From the NCBI GenBank assembly GCA_036429605.1, contig CM071589.1, forward strand, positions 1,488,001 through 1,552,000: a stretch of 64,000 bases of DNA, written 5' to 3'. The position numbers were made by a program, and so were the translations under genes. The notes under the pieces are model-generated. The model was not told the origin of the DNA and made no database searches. It saw only the letters and a list, made by a program, of their open reading frames with translations. Every line of letters begins with the position of its first letter. Position 1 is the first letter of the stretch. The DNA comes from Cladobotryum mycophilum (Eukaryota > Ascomycota > Sordariomycetes > Hypocreales > Hypocreaceae). Shown here piece after piece: positions 12,649 to 23,584 of the stretch.

Positions 12649-13244
12649 CGTGAAAGGCAGTAACGCTAGGACGTGATCCGTATCGAGTCTTCCTCGTGGC
12701 AAGATGGTAGATGTGAATTTGGGATGAGGAGTGCGGGGCAGACATCGGGTTCACATACTCAACGTTGGGTTCGACTTGGTGGAGTCCTAGAATTTAGCTT
12801 GGGTATGGATACATGATGCATCAAGGATGTTGATAGCGGAGTATTAGTATCTCGGTAGGGCGCTTTGCAGGCTGTTAGGTTCGAGCTGGTAAATGCATTG
12901 ATGTCTCCGAAAGGTGTGTGAACGGTCTAATACAAATTCAACGACTAAGATTTAGTACAAGATAAAGAAAATCCGACTCTTGATTTAGCTAGCTATATCA
13001 GAAATTGAAACTTATTCATCAAATGGTACTCTCGGGCTTGGAAATAAATTACTAGGTAAGCGAAACGGATACTGGAAGGTGGGCATGATCCTTTAGAAAG
13101 CAGACTGGCCATCGCCCTCCTCATAGTATGATAGGTATCGTGTGTGCTTGAGACGAACACTAGGGACTCAACTAATTCCATCAGGTCGAAATCTAGAATT
13201 CATACCATCCAAACTCCATGCAACCTCCTACAGCTGACACCTAT
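12649..13244. other. Intergenic region between the HET gene and the ISG12-like gene
   Basis: About 600 bases with no gene seen. It should hold the HET promoter (minus strand) and the 3' end of the ISG12-like transcript. Confidence 0.55.
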
Positions 13245-13845
13245 TCATTTCTTCCTCCACCATGATGAAACCCCTGCGATGCCTCCCACGGCGGAAACAG
13301 CACCCCCAATGTTCGTGACGACGCCATTAACTATAGCCACTCCGTATCCTCCCATTCCAGCAGATTGCAGGGTCGAAAAAACGCATCCGGCTCCCAAATT
13401 ACCTAGCATGCCATGTACAGCAGAAGCGGCAGAGGCTACGTTTTTCTTTTTGTTAGCATAAACAAAACACGGGTCCATCCAACGCATGGGAAGTCCATAC
13501 CTCCAACAATGCCTTCGGCCCCAAACCCAACAGCTGCGAGTGCGGGTGCAGCGACAATCCCGGGGGCAGCAGCAATAGCAAGACCTCCTCCGACAACAGC
13601 TGCTGCATAGGGGTGCTCCCTTGCAACCTTCACGACCTGGGATTCATGGTTAGGATATGCGGCCCAGGAGTCTTGGGTTGACTTACACCCTTGGCGGCAA
13701 CCGATGCGCCGTCGGTAAGCATCTTACCGCACTCCGAAACGGTAGGAATAGCCACGTTCTGAACCTTGATGTGCTTGGCGGCCTCCTTGCCCAGGTTGAT
13801 GGCGGCGGATGCCTGTGTTACCACGAGGTTTTTCACAGAGGCCAT
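13245..13845 (-). CDS. ISG12 / interferon-alpha-inducible 6-16 (IFI6/IFI27) family-like hydrophobic protein
   Basis: Three exons (13845-13687, 13636-13501, 13435-13245) join in frame to 161 residues. Residues about 55-150 are glycine/alanine-rich and hydrophobic, with the pattern of the 6-16 family: an APxLAAVGFGAEGIVGGS-like segment followed by a TLQSAGMGGYGVA-like segment. Residues 1-53 are a less hydrophobic N-terminal part. In animals these small multi-helix proteins sit in mitochondrial or ER membranes and promote apoptosis. No fungal function is claimed here. It ends in a basic tail (SWWRKK). The gene sits 0.6 kb upstream of the HET gene, on the same strand. The family call rests on remembered pattern, so a profile search against the 6-16 family would settle it. 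Confidence 0.72.
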
Positions 13846-14192
13846 GATGCTCGTTGACCGTGTCGCTGGATATTTTGGGTTGAGCGCGTTTGTCAGGCTT
13901 CAAAGCGACCGCCGTTGAACTATTTATGATTCGACGTGGATCAGACTGGAGCCGGCAAACCCAATGCGGACACGGCGGGAGGAAAGACGGTATTGGTTGA
14001 AGCTGACAGGGTTTGTGCATGGTCGCCTGCAGACATGACACCACTTGCTCGCCTCACTTTTTTGTTATCGTGGACACCATCAACATTGCACATTGCGTTC
14101 TAAAATTTGTGTGTCTAAATTACGAGTAGAGATTCTCAAATTACTGAGCAGTGTTGTCTTCCGAATCGATGCCCCAAACTCCACCATTTCGC
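13846..14192. other. Intergenic region, promoter of the ISG12-like gene
   Basis: Between two genes on the same strand. No gene seen; it should hold the ISG12-like promoter and leader. Confidence 0.5.
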
Positions 14193-15064
14193 TCATCTCA
14201 GCTCCATCCCGTCTTCTAAGCCGGGGCCCTGTCCCAGAAAGCGTTTCATCTCTGCCACCGCTTCTCTGAAGAGCAGCACGCTATAAAAATCATGAAATTT
14301 CCACATTATCCACGGGGCGATATCCTTCGTATCGACGACGGGGTTGCAGATGACGGAACCGCAGTAAACGCGGACTTGGATCGAGCCGTCGTCGTCGTCG
14401 GACTTTTGACTGGGATCTCGTAGAATGCTGAAGCGATGTGCTCCTGAAAAGGGCCTTTGATCGGACCCAAATGCAATGTCTATGCTGCTCTCTGTTTCTG
14501 TTGGTGAGCCGCCATGGCGATTCTGGAGCTGCACGTCTGTGACGTGGAAGAGGTGAAAGATGGCCGCGAAAAGAGGCGGCAGTGTGTCCTCTGACAAGTC
14601 CAAGGCCTTTGTGATGCGTTTCCGTGAAGATATCGATGCAAGTTCTGCAACTCTGGTCAATTCAGATCACCTAAAAGGCATGCGCCTCAGTGCTCACTTG
14701 TGAATTCGCCCTTGTCTATCCCAACATTTGTTAGAAACGCCGCCTCCGGGGCAAACACCCTTCCTCCAAAAAAGCCCTTCACAAACTGGGCGAGCAGGAC
14801 CTCATCCGATACGTCCCGGCGATGGGCAGGAATGTCGAGCGTTAGGACAAGCGACTCCCCCACACAATTATAGCCCCGCGGATTAACAAACTCGCGAACT
14901 GTCCTCGAGTTCTTGAACGAATCAGGAACGTCATACACGGTAGTGATGTTTTTCTTGGGAACAGGAGATATTCTGCTGTAGACTGAAGCAGCATACGCCC
15001 CTCCCAACACCGCTGCTGAAACGCCAGACACGGTGACTATTCGCCCCAGCGTCTTGAAAGACAT
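14193..15064 (-). CDS. Unrecognised protein with an N-terminal membrane anchor
   Basis: Two exons (15064-14698 and 14644-14193) with a 53-base GTGAGC..GCAG intron give 272 residues. Residues about 5-28 form a hydrophobic helix followed by basic residues, fitting a mitochondrial or ER N-terminal anchor. The rest is soluble-looking, with an acidic run (about SDDDDGS) and a C-terminal aromatic stretch (APWIMWKFHDFYSVLLFREAV, given here only as a location). I do not recognise the family. It lies on the same strand as the ISG12-like gene, 347 bases away. The splice is chosen because only the TTGCAG acceptor keeps the downstream frame open. Confidence 0.7.
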
Positions 15065-15783
15065 GAGCGGTATTGAAGTTCTGTAATGGTTCGATGTTTA
15101 TGAGCCAGATCAATGAAAGCAATGGATTTTTCGATGTTAGAATCTGAGTCACAGTTTTCCCTATTTATGGCAACTTGGAATCGTTCAGCTGCGGACGGTC
15201 GTGACATACCGAACCCGAGGCTCGTCCCGAATCTACCCGCGCCACCTCGTCAGTGGGAAAATGCTGCCTGGCTCAAGGCGCTCTCACAAGGGCCTTGCGA
15301 ATCAAGGCATGTTATAAGCGCATCATCTTGGGAAATGTTTGTTCGATGAAATCAATGATGGAATGCGATCATTGTAGTGGAACGAAAAGACAGGTGCGAA
15401 AATCGGTTGCATCGCTACGCGTTTGTAGGTTCAAAATTGTACCTGCTGGTAAAAATATCCAGCAGAGTCCATTCCAAGCACGTTTCGACAAGGTATTGAG
15501 AGCTTCTGGGATGTCTATTCTGCGATTGATGTCTGGAGGTCATGGAGTGTCTTGATCTAAACGAGGGATAGAGTCATCTGATTCCGACAATCACGACGGG
15601 ACATGGCCACTGACGAGCGTAAAATGTTGATGTATTATTAACTGATTACAGTGAAACGAATGGACATGGGCTCGTTCAAGTAAGTACCGGCCCTGATGCG
15701 AGTTGTCGCTCATCTAAATATATATAAAAACCCCGTAATGTCGTAAAATGTCATACTTCTCTCAAGTCTGTTTATTTCTCACC
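15065..15783. other. Intergenic region between the anchored protein gene and the first histidine-phosphatase-like gene
   Basis: About 720 bases without a supported gene; probably promoter of the 15064 gene and 3' region of the next minus-strand gene. Confidence 0.5.
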
Positions 15784-16544
15784 TTACAGTTCTTCCTGTA
15801 ACTCGTCCAGCAGCTCATCACCCTCCCAAAGTTCATCATCAAGGGGTTCTTCTTCCGTCAACTCATCTTCTTCTAGCTGCTCATCGGCGTGGTGTGGCGC
15901 GCGATCTAGACCAGGACAGTTCTCGGATTGCATGCTTGCAATCTTGCTGTAAGGAGAATGGATGGACCAGATCAAGTCGTAGGACTTTAGAGGGTAGTGG
16001 TGTCTGCCCTTGACGCCCAGTTTCTTCACAATTTTGTCAAGGCCTTTGTGCTCCCAGCTGGACACGAATGTTAGTTTAGTAGGAGAAGCTCGGCCGCTCC
16101 AGAGGCCACTTACCAAATCAAAATGTTGCCCGGGCCTTTGTAGCGGTTGATGGCCTTCTTGACGCAGTGCGCATCTAATTGATCACAGGAGTCGTCTATC
16201 TCAATACCGAGGTCCTTGGCCAAAGGCAGTACCGTCTCAAAAGGCCTAACTCTAGCTCCTGCAGTGTGTCAACACCAGTGTTCTCATTGGGTGGGGAGAG
16301 GGCAACGATCGCTGCAGGTGAGTGTTTTCTTACTCGTCTTCTTCTTCTCCACCATGATATAGCCGATATCATAATGCGAATCTTCATTGAACACGCTTCG
16401 TAGGCATTCTGCGCGCTTCCTGCCCTTGGGGCTTAGCCCGTGGTCTTTCTTATCCATAGGCTTCTCCCCATGGCGAATCAGGTAAACAGAAGGGTGCTTA
16501 GCCGCGACCATTACGGCCAGAAATAGAAAGATTAGAAAATTCAT
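15784..16544 (-). CDS. Secreted histidine-phosphatase (phosphoglycerate mutase-like) protein with acidic tail
   Basis: Three exons (16544-16334, 16258-16114, 16057-15784) give 209 residues. A signal peptide covers about residues 1-15, followed directly by the catalytic motif VYLIRHGEKP. A second histidine follows in the CWEH segment, as in branch-2 histidine phosphatases. The C-terminal 35 residues are extremely acidic (Glu/Asp/Leu-rich, from about PHHADEQ to the end). The start is set at 16544 because it gives the signal peptide shared with the paralog at 24645-25245; an upstream in-frame start would add 16 residues and bury it. A TATA-like element lies at 16653-16659. Substrate unknown. Confidence 0.85.
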
Positions 16545-17579
16545 CGTGTCGTGCGATGCCTGACAGTTTGGGACCGCGATGCCGTCGCTCAAAAGGTGGT
16601 GAGTCTGGGTGTATGACAGTCCAAAGGGGGGCGGAAAGTGAGGTCAGAAAATCTTTATATCAGTGTCACACATGACACAGGGGTGGAGATTTGACGGGAA
16701 GGGCTGACGTCTCCTCTGCAGGCAGGCAAAAGCATGAAATGTCGGTGATTCGTTCTCACGGGCTGTGTCTTGTTGGGCATGAGACATGTGAGCGTGCAAT
16801 GGCGTGTGACTGGACGGCTGGGGGGCCCATCCACAAAAGGAGTGCGACGAATTATATCACAGTCCGACTTTCACACACACATCAGGGTGCGTCAGGATGC
16901 GTCCCCACAGCCCTCGACAAGTGAGCGAGGGCAGTTCTTTGAATCCAGGAGTAAGAACAATGCATTGGCTCAGGGTCTCTTGGAAAGGATATCGCGTTTT
17001 TCTGCATGGGAAAGGGAAATTAAAGTATCCACAATGTATCTCGATTGAGGCGTTTGCTGCGAACAGGGCGTATCCTAGCGTAGTGCATGTATGTACTAAT
17101 AGGGAGCAAGACCTGCATGAGGGACTTGCAAAGGAATGCACGCTTTGTATAAGACAGGATTTCCAAACATTAAACAATGACTTTGTTAAGGAGAAGGGCG
17201 GCATACATAGTATTACTAAGACAAAATGCAAAGCAAGTCTGGAAATGATGCCATTGTCTTGACCACCAAGATGTACATACTGCAAAGGGGGAAAGGGAAT
17301 GAATCAATAAAATACAAAGAGCAAAGTACCGGCTAAATGATGTCATACGTAGTTAATAGAGGCTCTTTCCATAGCAAAAAATGTACGCTCATAAAATCAT
17401 AATCGTCTCAGTAACTTCCCTTCGGAGATTTTACCCACAGTCTTGCGCATCTTGACCACAACACCTGGATCCCTGGGTTTGAGATGGCATGAGTAGTGGC
17501 CTCAGATGGTACATGCACTACTGGGTAAGTAGGTACCTGGCATGGGCGGGCGCCATGGAGCCAACGAGGAATGGGTTTG
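16545..17579. other. Intergenic region
   Basis: One kilobase. A TATA-like element for the minus-strand gene is at 16653-16659. Open frames of up to 142 codons on the minus strand (16857-17285) overlap one of similar length on the plus strand and show no family features, so neither is called. Confidence 0.5.
16653..16659 (-). promoter_or_regulatory. TATA-like element of the histidine-phosphatase-like gene
   Basis: TATAAAG on the minus strand, about 110 bases upstream of the ATG at 16544. Confidence 0.45.
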
Positions 17580-19289
17580 TCAGATGACAAAGAGTTCGCC
17601 TCGTGTTGCCTCAATATGCTCCCGCACGTTAATCTTTTCGCCCAGGCAATCCCGTAGCTCGATAGCCTCCTGGAGAAACTGGAACGCTCGAGAATGATTC
17701 TTCCCGTACCGGCTTATGCCTCGGAATACGCCTAGAATCCAAGCTCGGTGACGTTGATCGTCCGTTTCGAGGCAGACAACAAATAAAGGCCAGGCAATCC
17801 TCACCATGGCATCGTCGCCTTGGTGCTTGTACGCCTGAACAGCAAGGTCGAGGATGTGCTTCATATGCGCCGCCGGAACAATGTCCATGCCTATGGCAAC
17901 GCCCACGCTTTGACACGTCCGCATCAACTCCAGTTTGACAGCGTGGTAGATCGGAGTGAAGGCGCGGATATTGGCGACAAGACGACGAGAATTATCAGTC
18001 GCGGGCGAAATTTTAGCAGCCACTTCGAGCATTTCCCCATACTGTTGGTCGAATTGCTGAAACGCGGAATTTATCACAGGAAGGTTCTGCCGCACCGCTT
18101 GCGAATCAAGATGTCCTAGGTCCGCTACCATGAAGCGCAGCTGCATGCAGGCACAAAGAAAGGCAAAAATGTCTCTGTTCTCAACATCATCCAGCAGCTC
18201 TTCTTGGGGGTAAGATTCAGCCCACATCATCCGGTAAAGGGCATTCGTAAACCTGTGAAGATTGTCGAATCCGTTGAGTGGCGACGGATCTTCCGGTCCT
18301 AGAATGCTTGCCAAGTCCCTGTTGAATTGGCCGCCGACGCCAAACGCTGCTGCAGCTGAGTCGATGAGAGCAATCCAGACCAGCAGTCTGGTTAACAATA
18401 GTGACCAAATCTCCTGTGGTTGCTCCTTGGACACTGTCGATTGGTATTGGCTGGTCAGAACAGGCGTCTTGTGCCGATCTTGGCTGGCAATTTGGAGCCG
18501 CAGATTCTGGCAGCGATGCTTCACGATCAGAGCAGCTCCCGCAGGATGATTTGACAACCCTGAACAGGCGGCGTCACCATACTTTTGCTCGTAGACTAGC
18601 ATCAAGTAGAGCGTCGTGCAGATCGTGTCAAGATCTAGCTGCTGACCGTCGTCTCCCGAGCCTAGAGCATCGGCTAATAGCCGAAGAGCGGCAGAGTAAT
18701 GCTGGATAGGAGTCCAACTTGGGCTGTCACCGTCTCTAGCACTACATCCGTTGAGCTGGTCGGAATCGTCAGTGTCACTATTTCTCCTCCATTCCATTTC
18801 CTGTCCTCCAAGTGCAAGCAAGACCCGCATGACCATCGGCTCCCGCTCGGCAATGGTGAAAATGATAGAGAAGAGCGAATAGTCGGGATTCTTTGTGTGG
18901 TGTATCCTTGCAAACGTCGTGCGAAAATACTGAATTGCTTCATGATCTGCCGAGGTAAGGTCCAGTGAGCACGCACTATTTTGTAGCTCGGAGAGTTGGA
19001 TAGGGAGCGCAAGGGCTCTGGTCATGGCTGCTCGTTGCGCCCAAACTGGTAATGTGGCCGTACTCTGGAAGACGATTGTCAATCTCTCGGACATTGCTGT
19101 GCCATCGTTTTGTTTCAGGCTGCTTCTTGGTGCATACGTATAGCCACAGAGCCTCCTCAGTCTCAGGCAACGTTGACATTTCGGCTTCTCTTCATCACAC
19201 TTGACTTTCTTGAGTCGGCATGTCCGGCAGCCATTTTTGGATCTAGGGGCATTGCGACCCGTTGCGATAGGTTGATGCGACCCCATCAT
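17580..19289 (-). CDS. Zn(II)2Cys6 transcription factor (fungal-specific, Fungal_trans_2 type)
   Basis: An intron-less 569-residue frame. The frame extends a little upstream of 19289 without an ATG, so MMGSHQP is taken as the start. Residues about 20-50 form the zinc cluster, C-x2-C-x6-C-x6-C-x2-C-x6-C (CRTCRLKKVKC then CQRC), followed by a basic linker. The remainder is helical, like the regulatory domain of Fungal_trans_2 (DUF3468) proteins. It is divergent from the M20 amidohydrolase at 19906 with a shared 616-base promoter region, so it may regulate that gene; this is inference. It appears intact. Confidence 0.93.
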   Translation of the reverse strand: MMGSHQPIATGRNAPRSKNGCRTCRLKKVKCDEEKPKCQRCLRLRRLCGYTYAPRSSLKQNDGTAMSERLTIVFQSTATLPVWAQRAAMTRALALPIQLSELQNSACSLDLTSADHEAIQYFRTTFARIHHTKNPDYSLFSIIFTIAEREPMVMRVLLALGGQEMEWRRNSDTDDSDQLNGCSARDGDSPSWTPIQHYSAALRLLADALGSGDDGQQLDLDTICTTLYLMLVYEQKYGDAACSGLSNHPAGAALIVKHRCQNLRLQIASQDRHKTPVLTSQYQSTVSKEQPQEIWSLLLTRLLVWIALIDSAAAAFGVGGQFNRDLASILGPEDPSPLNGFDNLHRFTNALYRMMWAESYPQEELLDDVENRDIFAFLCACMQLRFMVADLGHLDSQAVRQNLPVINSAFQQFDQQYGEMLEVAAKISPATDNSRRLVANIRAFTPIYHAVKLELMRTCQSVGVAIGMDIVPAAHMKHILDLAVQAYKHQGDDAMVRIAWPLFVVCLETDDQRHRAWILGVFRGISRYGKNHSRAFQFLQEAIELRDCLGEKINVREHIEATRGELFVI

Positions 19290-19905
19290 GTTCTGGCCTG
19301 GTTGTCTATCCGAAAGCCTAGATGTGATGCCCACTGCGGATCGCTATGGTGGATATGCGGGGTAGTTGGGAAGCAAGGAAAACATTGGGAAAGAGAGGAA
19401 CGTTGGAAGATGAGGGGAACATTAAGAGACAAGGGAGCATTGAGAGAGAAGAGAGGGTATGACATGACTGTTTCTTGAAGATGCGGCCGAATGCATCACG
19501 AGACGTTTGCGTTAGTTGAACGGTGAAGCGAGGCGCAACACCTTTGCCGACCGTCGGCTGCTCCATCAGCCGCAATCGATGGATCCATTGATACCCGCAG
19601 ATTGTTTCGTGCCTTCCCCTCCCGCCCCCGCTCCCGGATCATAAACGACTTCAAACTTGATTGTTTGGGTAATAGTACGAGTGATTATAGGACATTGATT
19701 GGATGGATCTACGGGCTAAGATCATCTTCAGTAAGAGGAACTGTCGATAACAACCGTGTTAATATCTTCTTTCTGCACAGTGAGTCATGTTGTGGATTTA
19801 GTGATGTCAGCGCAGGAAACTATATAAATCCCTCCAATATCTCCCAAATATCTCCTTCTTTGTGCCTCAATATTACCAACATCTCCATCTCTTTCAAGCA
19901 CTACA
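19290..19905. promoter_or_regulatory. Divergent promoter region between zinc-cluster regulator and M20 amidohydrolase
   Basis: 616 bases between two divergent ATGs. It includes a TATATAA element at 19821-19827 for the rightward gene and AC-rich leader sequence. Local simple patterns of GGGAACATT/GGGAGCATTG type recur near 19376-19445. A shared regulatory region is inferred from geometry only. Confidence 0.5.
19821..19827 (+). promoter_or_regulatory. TATA box of the M20 amidohydrolase gene
   Basis: TATATAA about 80 bases before the ATG at 19906. Confidence 0.55.
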
Positions 19906-21199
19906 ATGGCTCAGAATATTGACAACGAGCAACTGCGGACTCTCGTCAACTCTCGTCTCGATGAGTTGAACTCGGACCTGCACGAGATCAACAAAGCGAT
20001 CCACAGCAATCCTGAGCTATGCTACCAGGAATTCTTTGCTCATGAAACCCTCACCAACTACCTGGAAAAGCTAGGCTTTGAGGTGAAGCGCAAAGCCTAC
20101 GGATTGGACACCGCCTTTGAGGTATCAATTGGCAAAGGGGGCCGTCAAGTAGTGGTTTGCTGTGAATATGACGCTTTGCCTCAGATTGGACATGGCTGTG
20201 GTCATAACCTCATTGCCACATCCTCTCTTGGTGCCTTTCTAGGTGCTGCTCATGCCATATCCGAGCTTGGCATTCCGGGACGATTGAGGATTCTCGGAAC
20301 TCCAGCAGAAGAGGGTGGGGGCGGCAAGGCTCGTCTCATCAAGGCCGGGGCATTCCACCACACGGAAGATATTGCGGCCTCAATCATGTGTCACCTAGTC
20401 TCGACTCATATGATTAATCGAGGGAAGACCGACTACGACGGAATGGCGGGATACGAGATGATTGCCAGCAACAAGTTCCGGGTCGAATTCCGTGGAGCTA
20501 CTGCCCACGCAGCAGGAGAGCCCTGGAACGGCGTCAATGCTCTGGATGCCGCTGTGGCAGCCTACAATAACGTGTCTCTTCTCCGACAACAAATCCGCCC
20601 GGAGGAAAGAGTGCACGGAGTCATCGAAGATGGCGGAACCGTTCCAAACGTTATTCCTGATTACACGCGGATGAACTGGTATGTGCGAAGTCCAACGTCG
20701 GAGCAAGCAGATAAGTTGGAGAAGAGGGTGAAGGCTTGCATTGAAGCTGCCGCAGCGGCTACCGGATGTGAATTCAATTATATCCCGTAAGTGTTGCCTT
20801 TATTGCTCATGTTTACTGTTGCATTGATGGGCTAACGGGAAAAGGACTGATGCGTACATGAATATCGTGATCAACGATTCATTGTGCAAGGCATACGTGG
20901 AAGATATGGAGAAGCTGGGCCAAAAGGTGATTCAACGTGCGACGGAGCCTTTCACTGCTTCAACAGATATGGGCAATGTCACGCATATCGTTCCAGGATT
21001 TCATGGTGCCTTTGGCTTGCAGGCGGATACGAGTGTGGCCCTTCACAGTCGTGGGTTCGCTGCGGCAGCGGGTAGGGATGACTCTCATGAGATTGCGATG
21101 AAAAGTGCCAAGGGAATGGCTATGCTTGCGCTGAGGGTAATCACTGATGAGGCCATTGCTAAAGCCGCGAGGGAGGATTTTGAGGCCAGATATGGCTGA
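19906..21199 (+). CDS. M20 family amidohydrolase / peptidase (ACY1L2/PM20D2-like)
   Basis: Two exons (19906-20786 and 20845-21199) encode 411 residues. The intron is GTAAGT..AAAG with a GCTAAC branch site. Metal-site motifs of the M20 family are visible: GHGCGHN near residue 105, the acidic PAEEGGGGK segment near residue 144, and a dimerisation domain beginning around FRVEFRGATAHAAGEPW. The closest relatives by eye are AbgB/PM20D2-type amidohydrolases that cleave N-acyl amino acids or small dipeptides. No signal peptide is seen, so it is probably cytosolic. Divergent from a zinc-cluster regulator. Confidence 0.92.
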
Positions 21200-22075
21200 G
21201 GGCGAGGGTTTTCCCGGTGTCCTGGACCGATTGAGCCTTATACTCCATCTGTGTACATGAATTAGCTTGCAGAGTCTTCAGGGTCATATTCAAGGGATCG
21301 TCATTCTTGCAAGTTCCTCGACTGTGAATGCTAGCGATGCCCGAAGGGGTTATCTTCTTTCCCGCCATTAAAGTGAAAACCCCGCCATCTCACAAACTTT
21401 GATTCGATGAAGATATATATCTAGCTTCTTCTCGTTCTTTCTTCTGTCAAGTGAAGCTACCTCGGTGGAGAAATTTCCTCGTGGGAAGTTGGCTGTAGCA
21501 TCTGAGAAGCATCCTATATCAATGACTTGAAGATGCGATCTAAAGGGGTGCAGACAGCTATGGCTTTCGTTGATACCTAATATTGAGAAGCATACAACCA
21601 TAAACTTGAACGCTCAGATTCAGCCCCGTCGTGGATTTGTGGTCGAGGGCTCTGATCTGCGTCGCAGTGATTATTTATGGGAAAATATTTGACCACTCAA
21701 AACGTCTCATCTCGTCAGAGCTTTTAGATGGCTACTCAAATAGAGAGTAGAAACAACTATTTCCAATGTTGTTTAAATGGTTACATAGCGCGCTATATAG
21801 GGCGTCATGAACCAGATAGCATGCTGTGTGATAAACCCACCATGTAACCTTATTACGACTCTATCATGGCGCGTTGAGCATCAAGTGCCGTAGGGAGCGC
21901 CTAGTTTCGTTGATGGTCGGTACCACTCTACACTAAAAATGTCTTGGTTGGGAAATGAAGATGACCAGATATTACTCAGATATCTTCAGCCAACCCAGCC
22001 CACTAACACGTTTGTTCATATATTTCCCATCCATCTCGTCATCTTTACCATCATTATCCACCCCTCCACCGAAAA
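21200..22075. other. Intergenic region
   Basis: About 880 bases; nothing recognisable beyond the 3' region of the M20 gene and the promoter of the acyltransferase. Confidence 0.5.
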
Positions 22076-23584
22076 ATGGCACCGGCCAGCCCAACCCCAG
22101 ACAGGGTCGTCCCCCTCTTACCCTATGATACTAATGTGATACTTCAAACAACTACATGTTATACATTATTTGCCTTTAATGCGGTGCTTGATCCCGTTAG
22201 GCTTTACGAGAAGCTCTGCTGTGTAGTGGAGCGGGATGGCTGGAATAAGATGGGTGCCAGGCTGCGGCGAAGGGTAAGATGCCACAAAGCGAGCACGATG
22301 TTAAGGCGTCAAGATGATACTAAACAGAAATGAACAGGGAATGGCAGACTTGGAATTTCACATTCCCTCTACATTCACTAGCGATCGCCCGGCAGTCAGT
22401 TTTTCGCATGTAAAGTATCTAGATGTGAAAATAAGTGACCACCCCAAGGCATGTCATTGATGTCTGCAGTATCAGATACGGAAATCAAGGCCTACACAGC
22501 TGCATATGAAGAGTTCTTTCTACCAAAGGGTGGCCCAAAGCAGCTCCGCGACTTTCTCGGTACAGATCCGGCATTGCTCGGCGTCCACATCGTATCCTTT
22601 CAAGACGCAACGCTTGTGTCGTTATACTTCCCCCATGTCCTCATGGATGGGGTAGCTGCAGTGCATTTGACAAACTCCTGGATGCTGGCACTCGCAGATC
22701 GCCAGGATGAAATCCCAACGCCGTTGGGAATCGATGTCGACCCGCTGGCTACTATCGAACAAGGCCAACCAAAGCCGGGCTTCCTTGCCCCCTGGCAAAA
22801 AGCGGCGCTGGGCTGGGTATACTTTGGGTTGCGAAACCTGCCCCGGGTTTTGTTTTCCTCCCGGGAATTCAGGACGATTGTCATCCCGGCGGCCCATATG
22901 AAGATACTTCGCAAGAGGGCTCTGAAGGACTTGATGACTGAGCGCGAAACCAAGGAAGCAACCCTGCCGGTACTCAGTGACGGCGACCTTATATGTGCAT
23001 GGTTGTCACGCTTGTGCCTGGCTCATCTTCCGAAGGATTCGAAAAAGCGAGCGGCAGTGGTGAATCTGGTCTCACTGAGACGCCACGCAGCAAATCCATC
23101 AGATGTCGTTCTTAATAACATTTGGGATCCTGTCAGTGCCGTTATGGAAACAAGGTTCATCAAGAACCAACCAATCGGCCAGGTCGCAAGCAAAATCCGT
23201 ACCGCTACCAAAAAGGCCCAAACTCCGGAGCACTTAATGTCATTCGCGACATGGTGGAAGAGTTCGAGAATGGGTATACCGCCGGTGTTTGCCAGCCCAG
23301 ACATGTATGTTATGGGCTTTTCGAATATGGCGCATGCAAAACTATTCGACCTGGACTTCTCGGCGGCGCTCCCACAAGGAGATGCTAGACAGCCCGGTGC
23401 GTCTCAGCCCGTGAAGCCCGTAAACATACAGGTTCGTGTATGTGGTGTGGAAGCCTTTGACGGAAGCTGGATCATTGGGAAGGATGAGAAAGGCAACTAC
23501 TGGCTGAACTGTGGGACGAGGAAAGAAAACTGGCCCAAGATTGAGGAGCTCCTAGCAAGAGAGAATGTAAGCTCAAAGCTTTGA
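22076..23584 (+). pseudogene. Transferase-family acyltransferase (BAHD / trichothecene 3-O-acetyltransferase-like), frameshifted
   Basis: Exon 1 (22076-22273) and an intron (22274-22337, GTAAGA..ACAG with ACTAAAC branch) lead into a frame that carries the conserved LEFHIPSTF and FSHVKYL..DHP segments. That frame stops at 22458-22460. The homologous continuation is in another frame from about 22451, with LGVHIVSF and the catalytic HxxxD motif (PHVLMDG), to 23584. No intron of reasonable size reconciles the two frames. One extra base between about 22441 and 22455 would restore a 481-residue reading frame. Members of this family acetylate or acylate alcohols and amines using acyl-CoA. Either a disabled gene or a sequence error. 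Confidence 0.78.

Noticed and set aside
16857..17285. 142-codon minus-strand open frame opposite a 121-codon plus-strand frame
   Set aside because: Overlapping frames on both strands with no family features, no signal peptide pattern and no splice support; most likely chance.
22410..22469. 60-base intron (GTAAAG..GCAG) to rescue the acyltransferase frame
   Set aside because: It joins to the wrong reading frame for the conserved downstream segment, so it does not explain the break.
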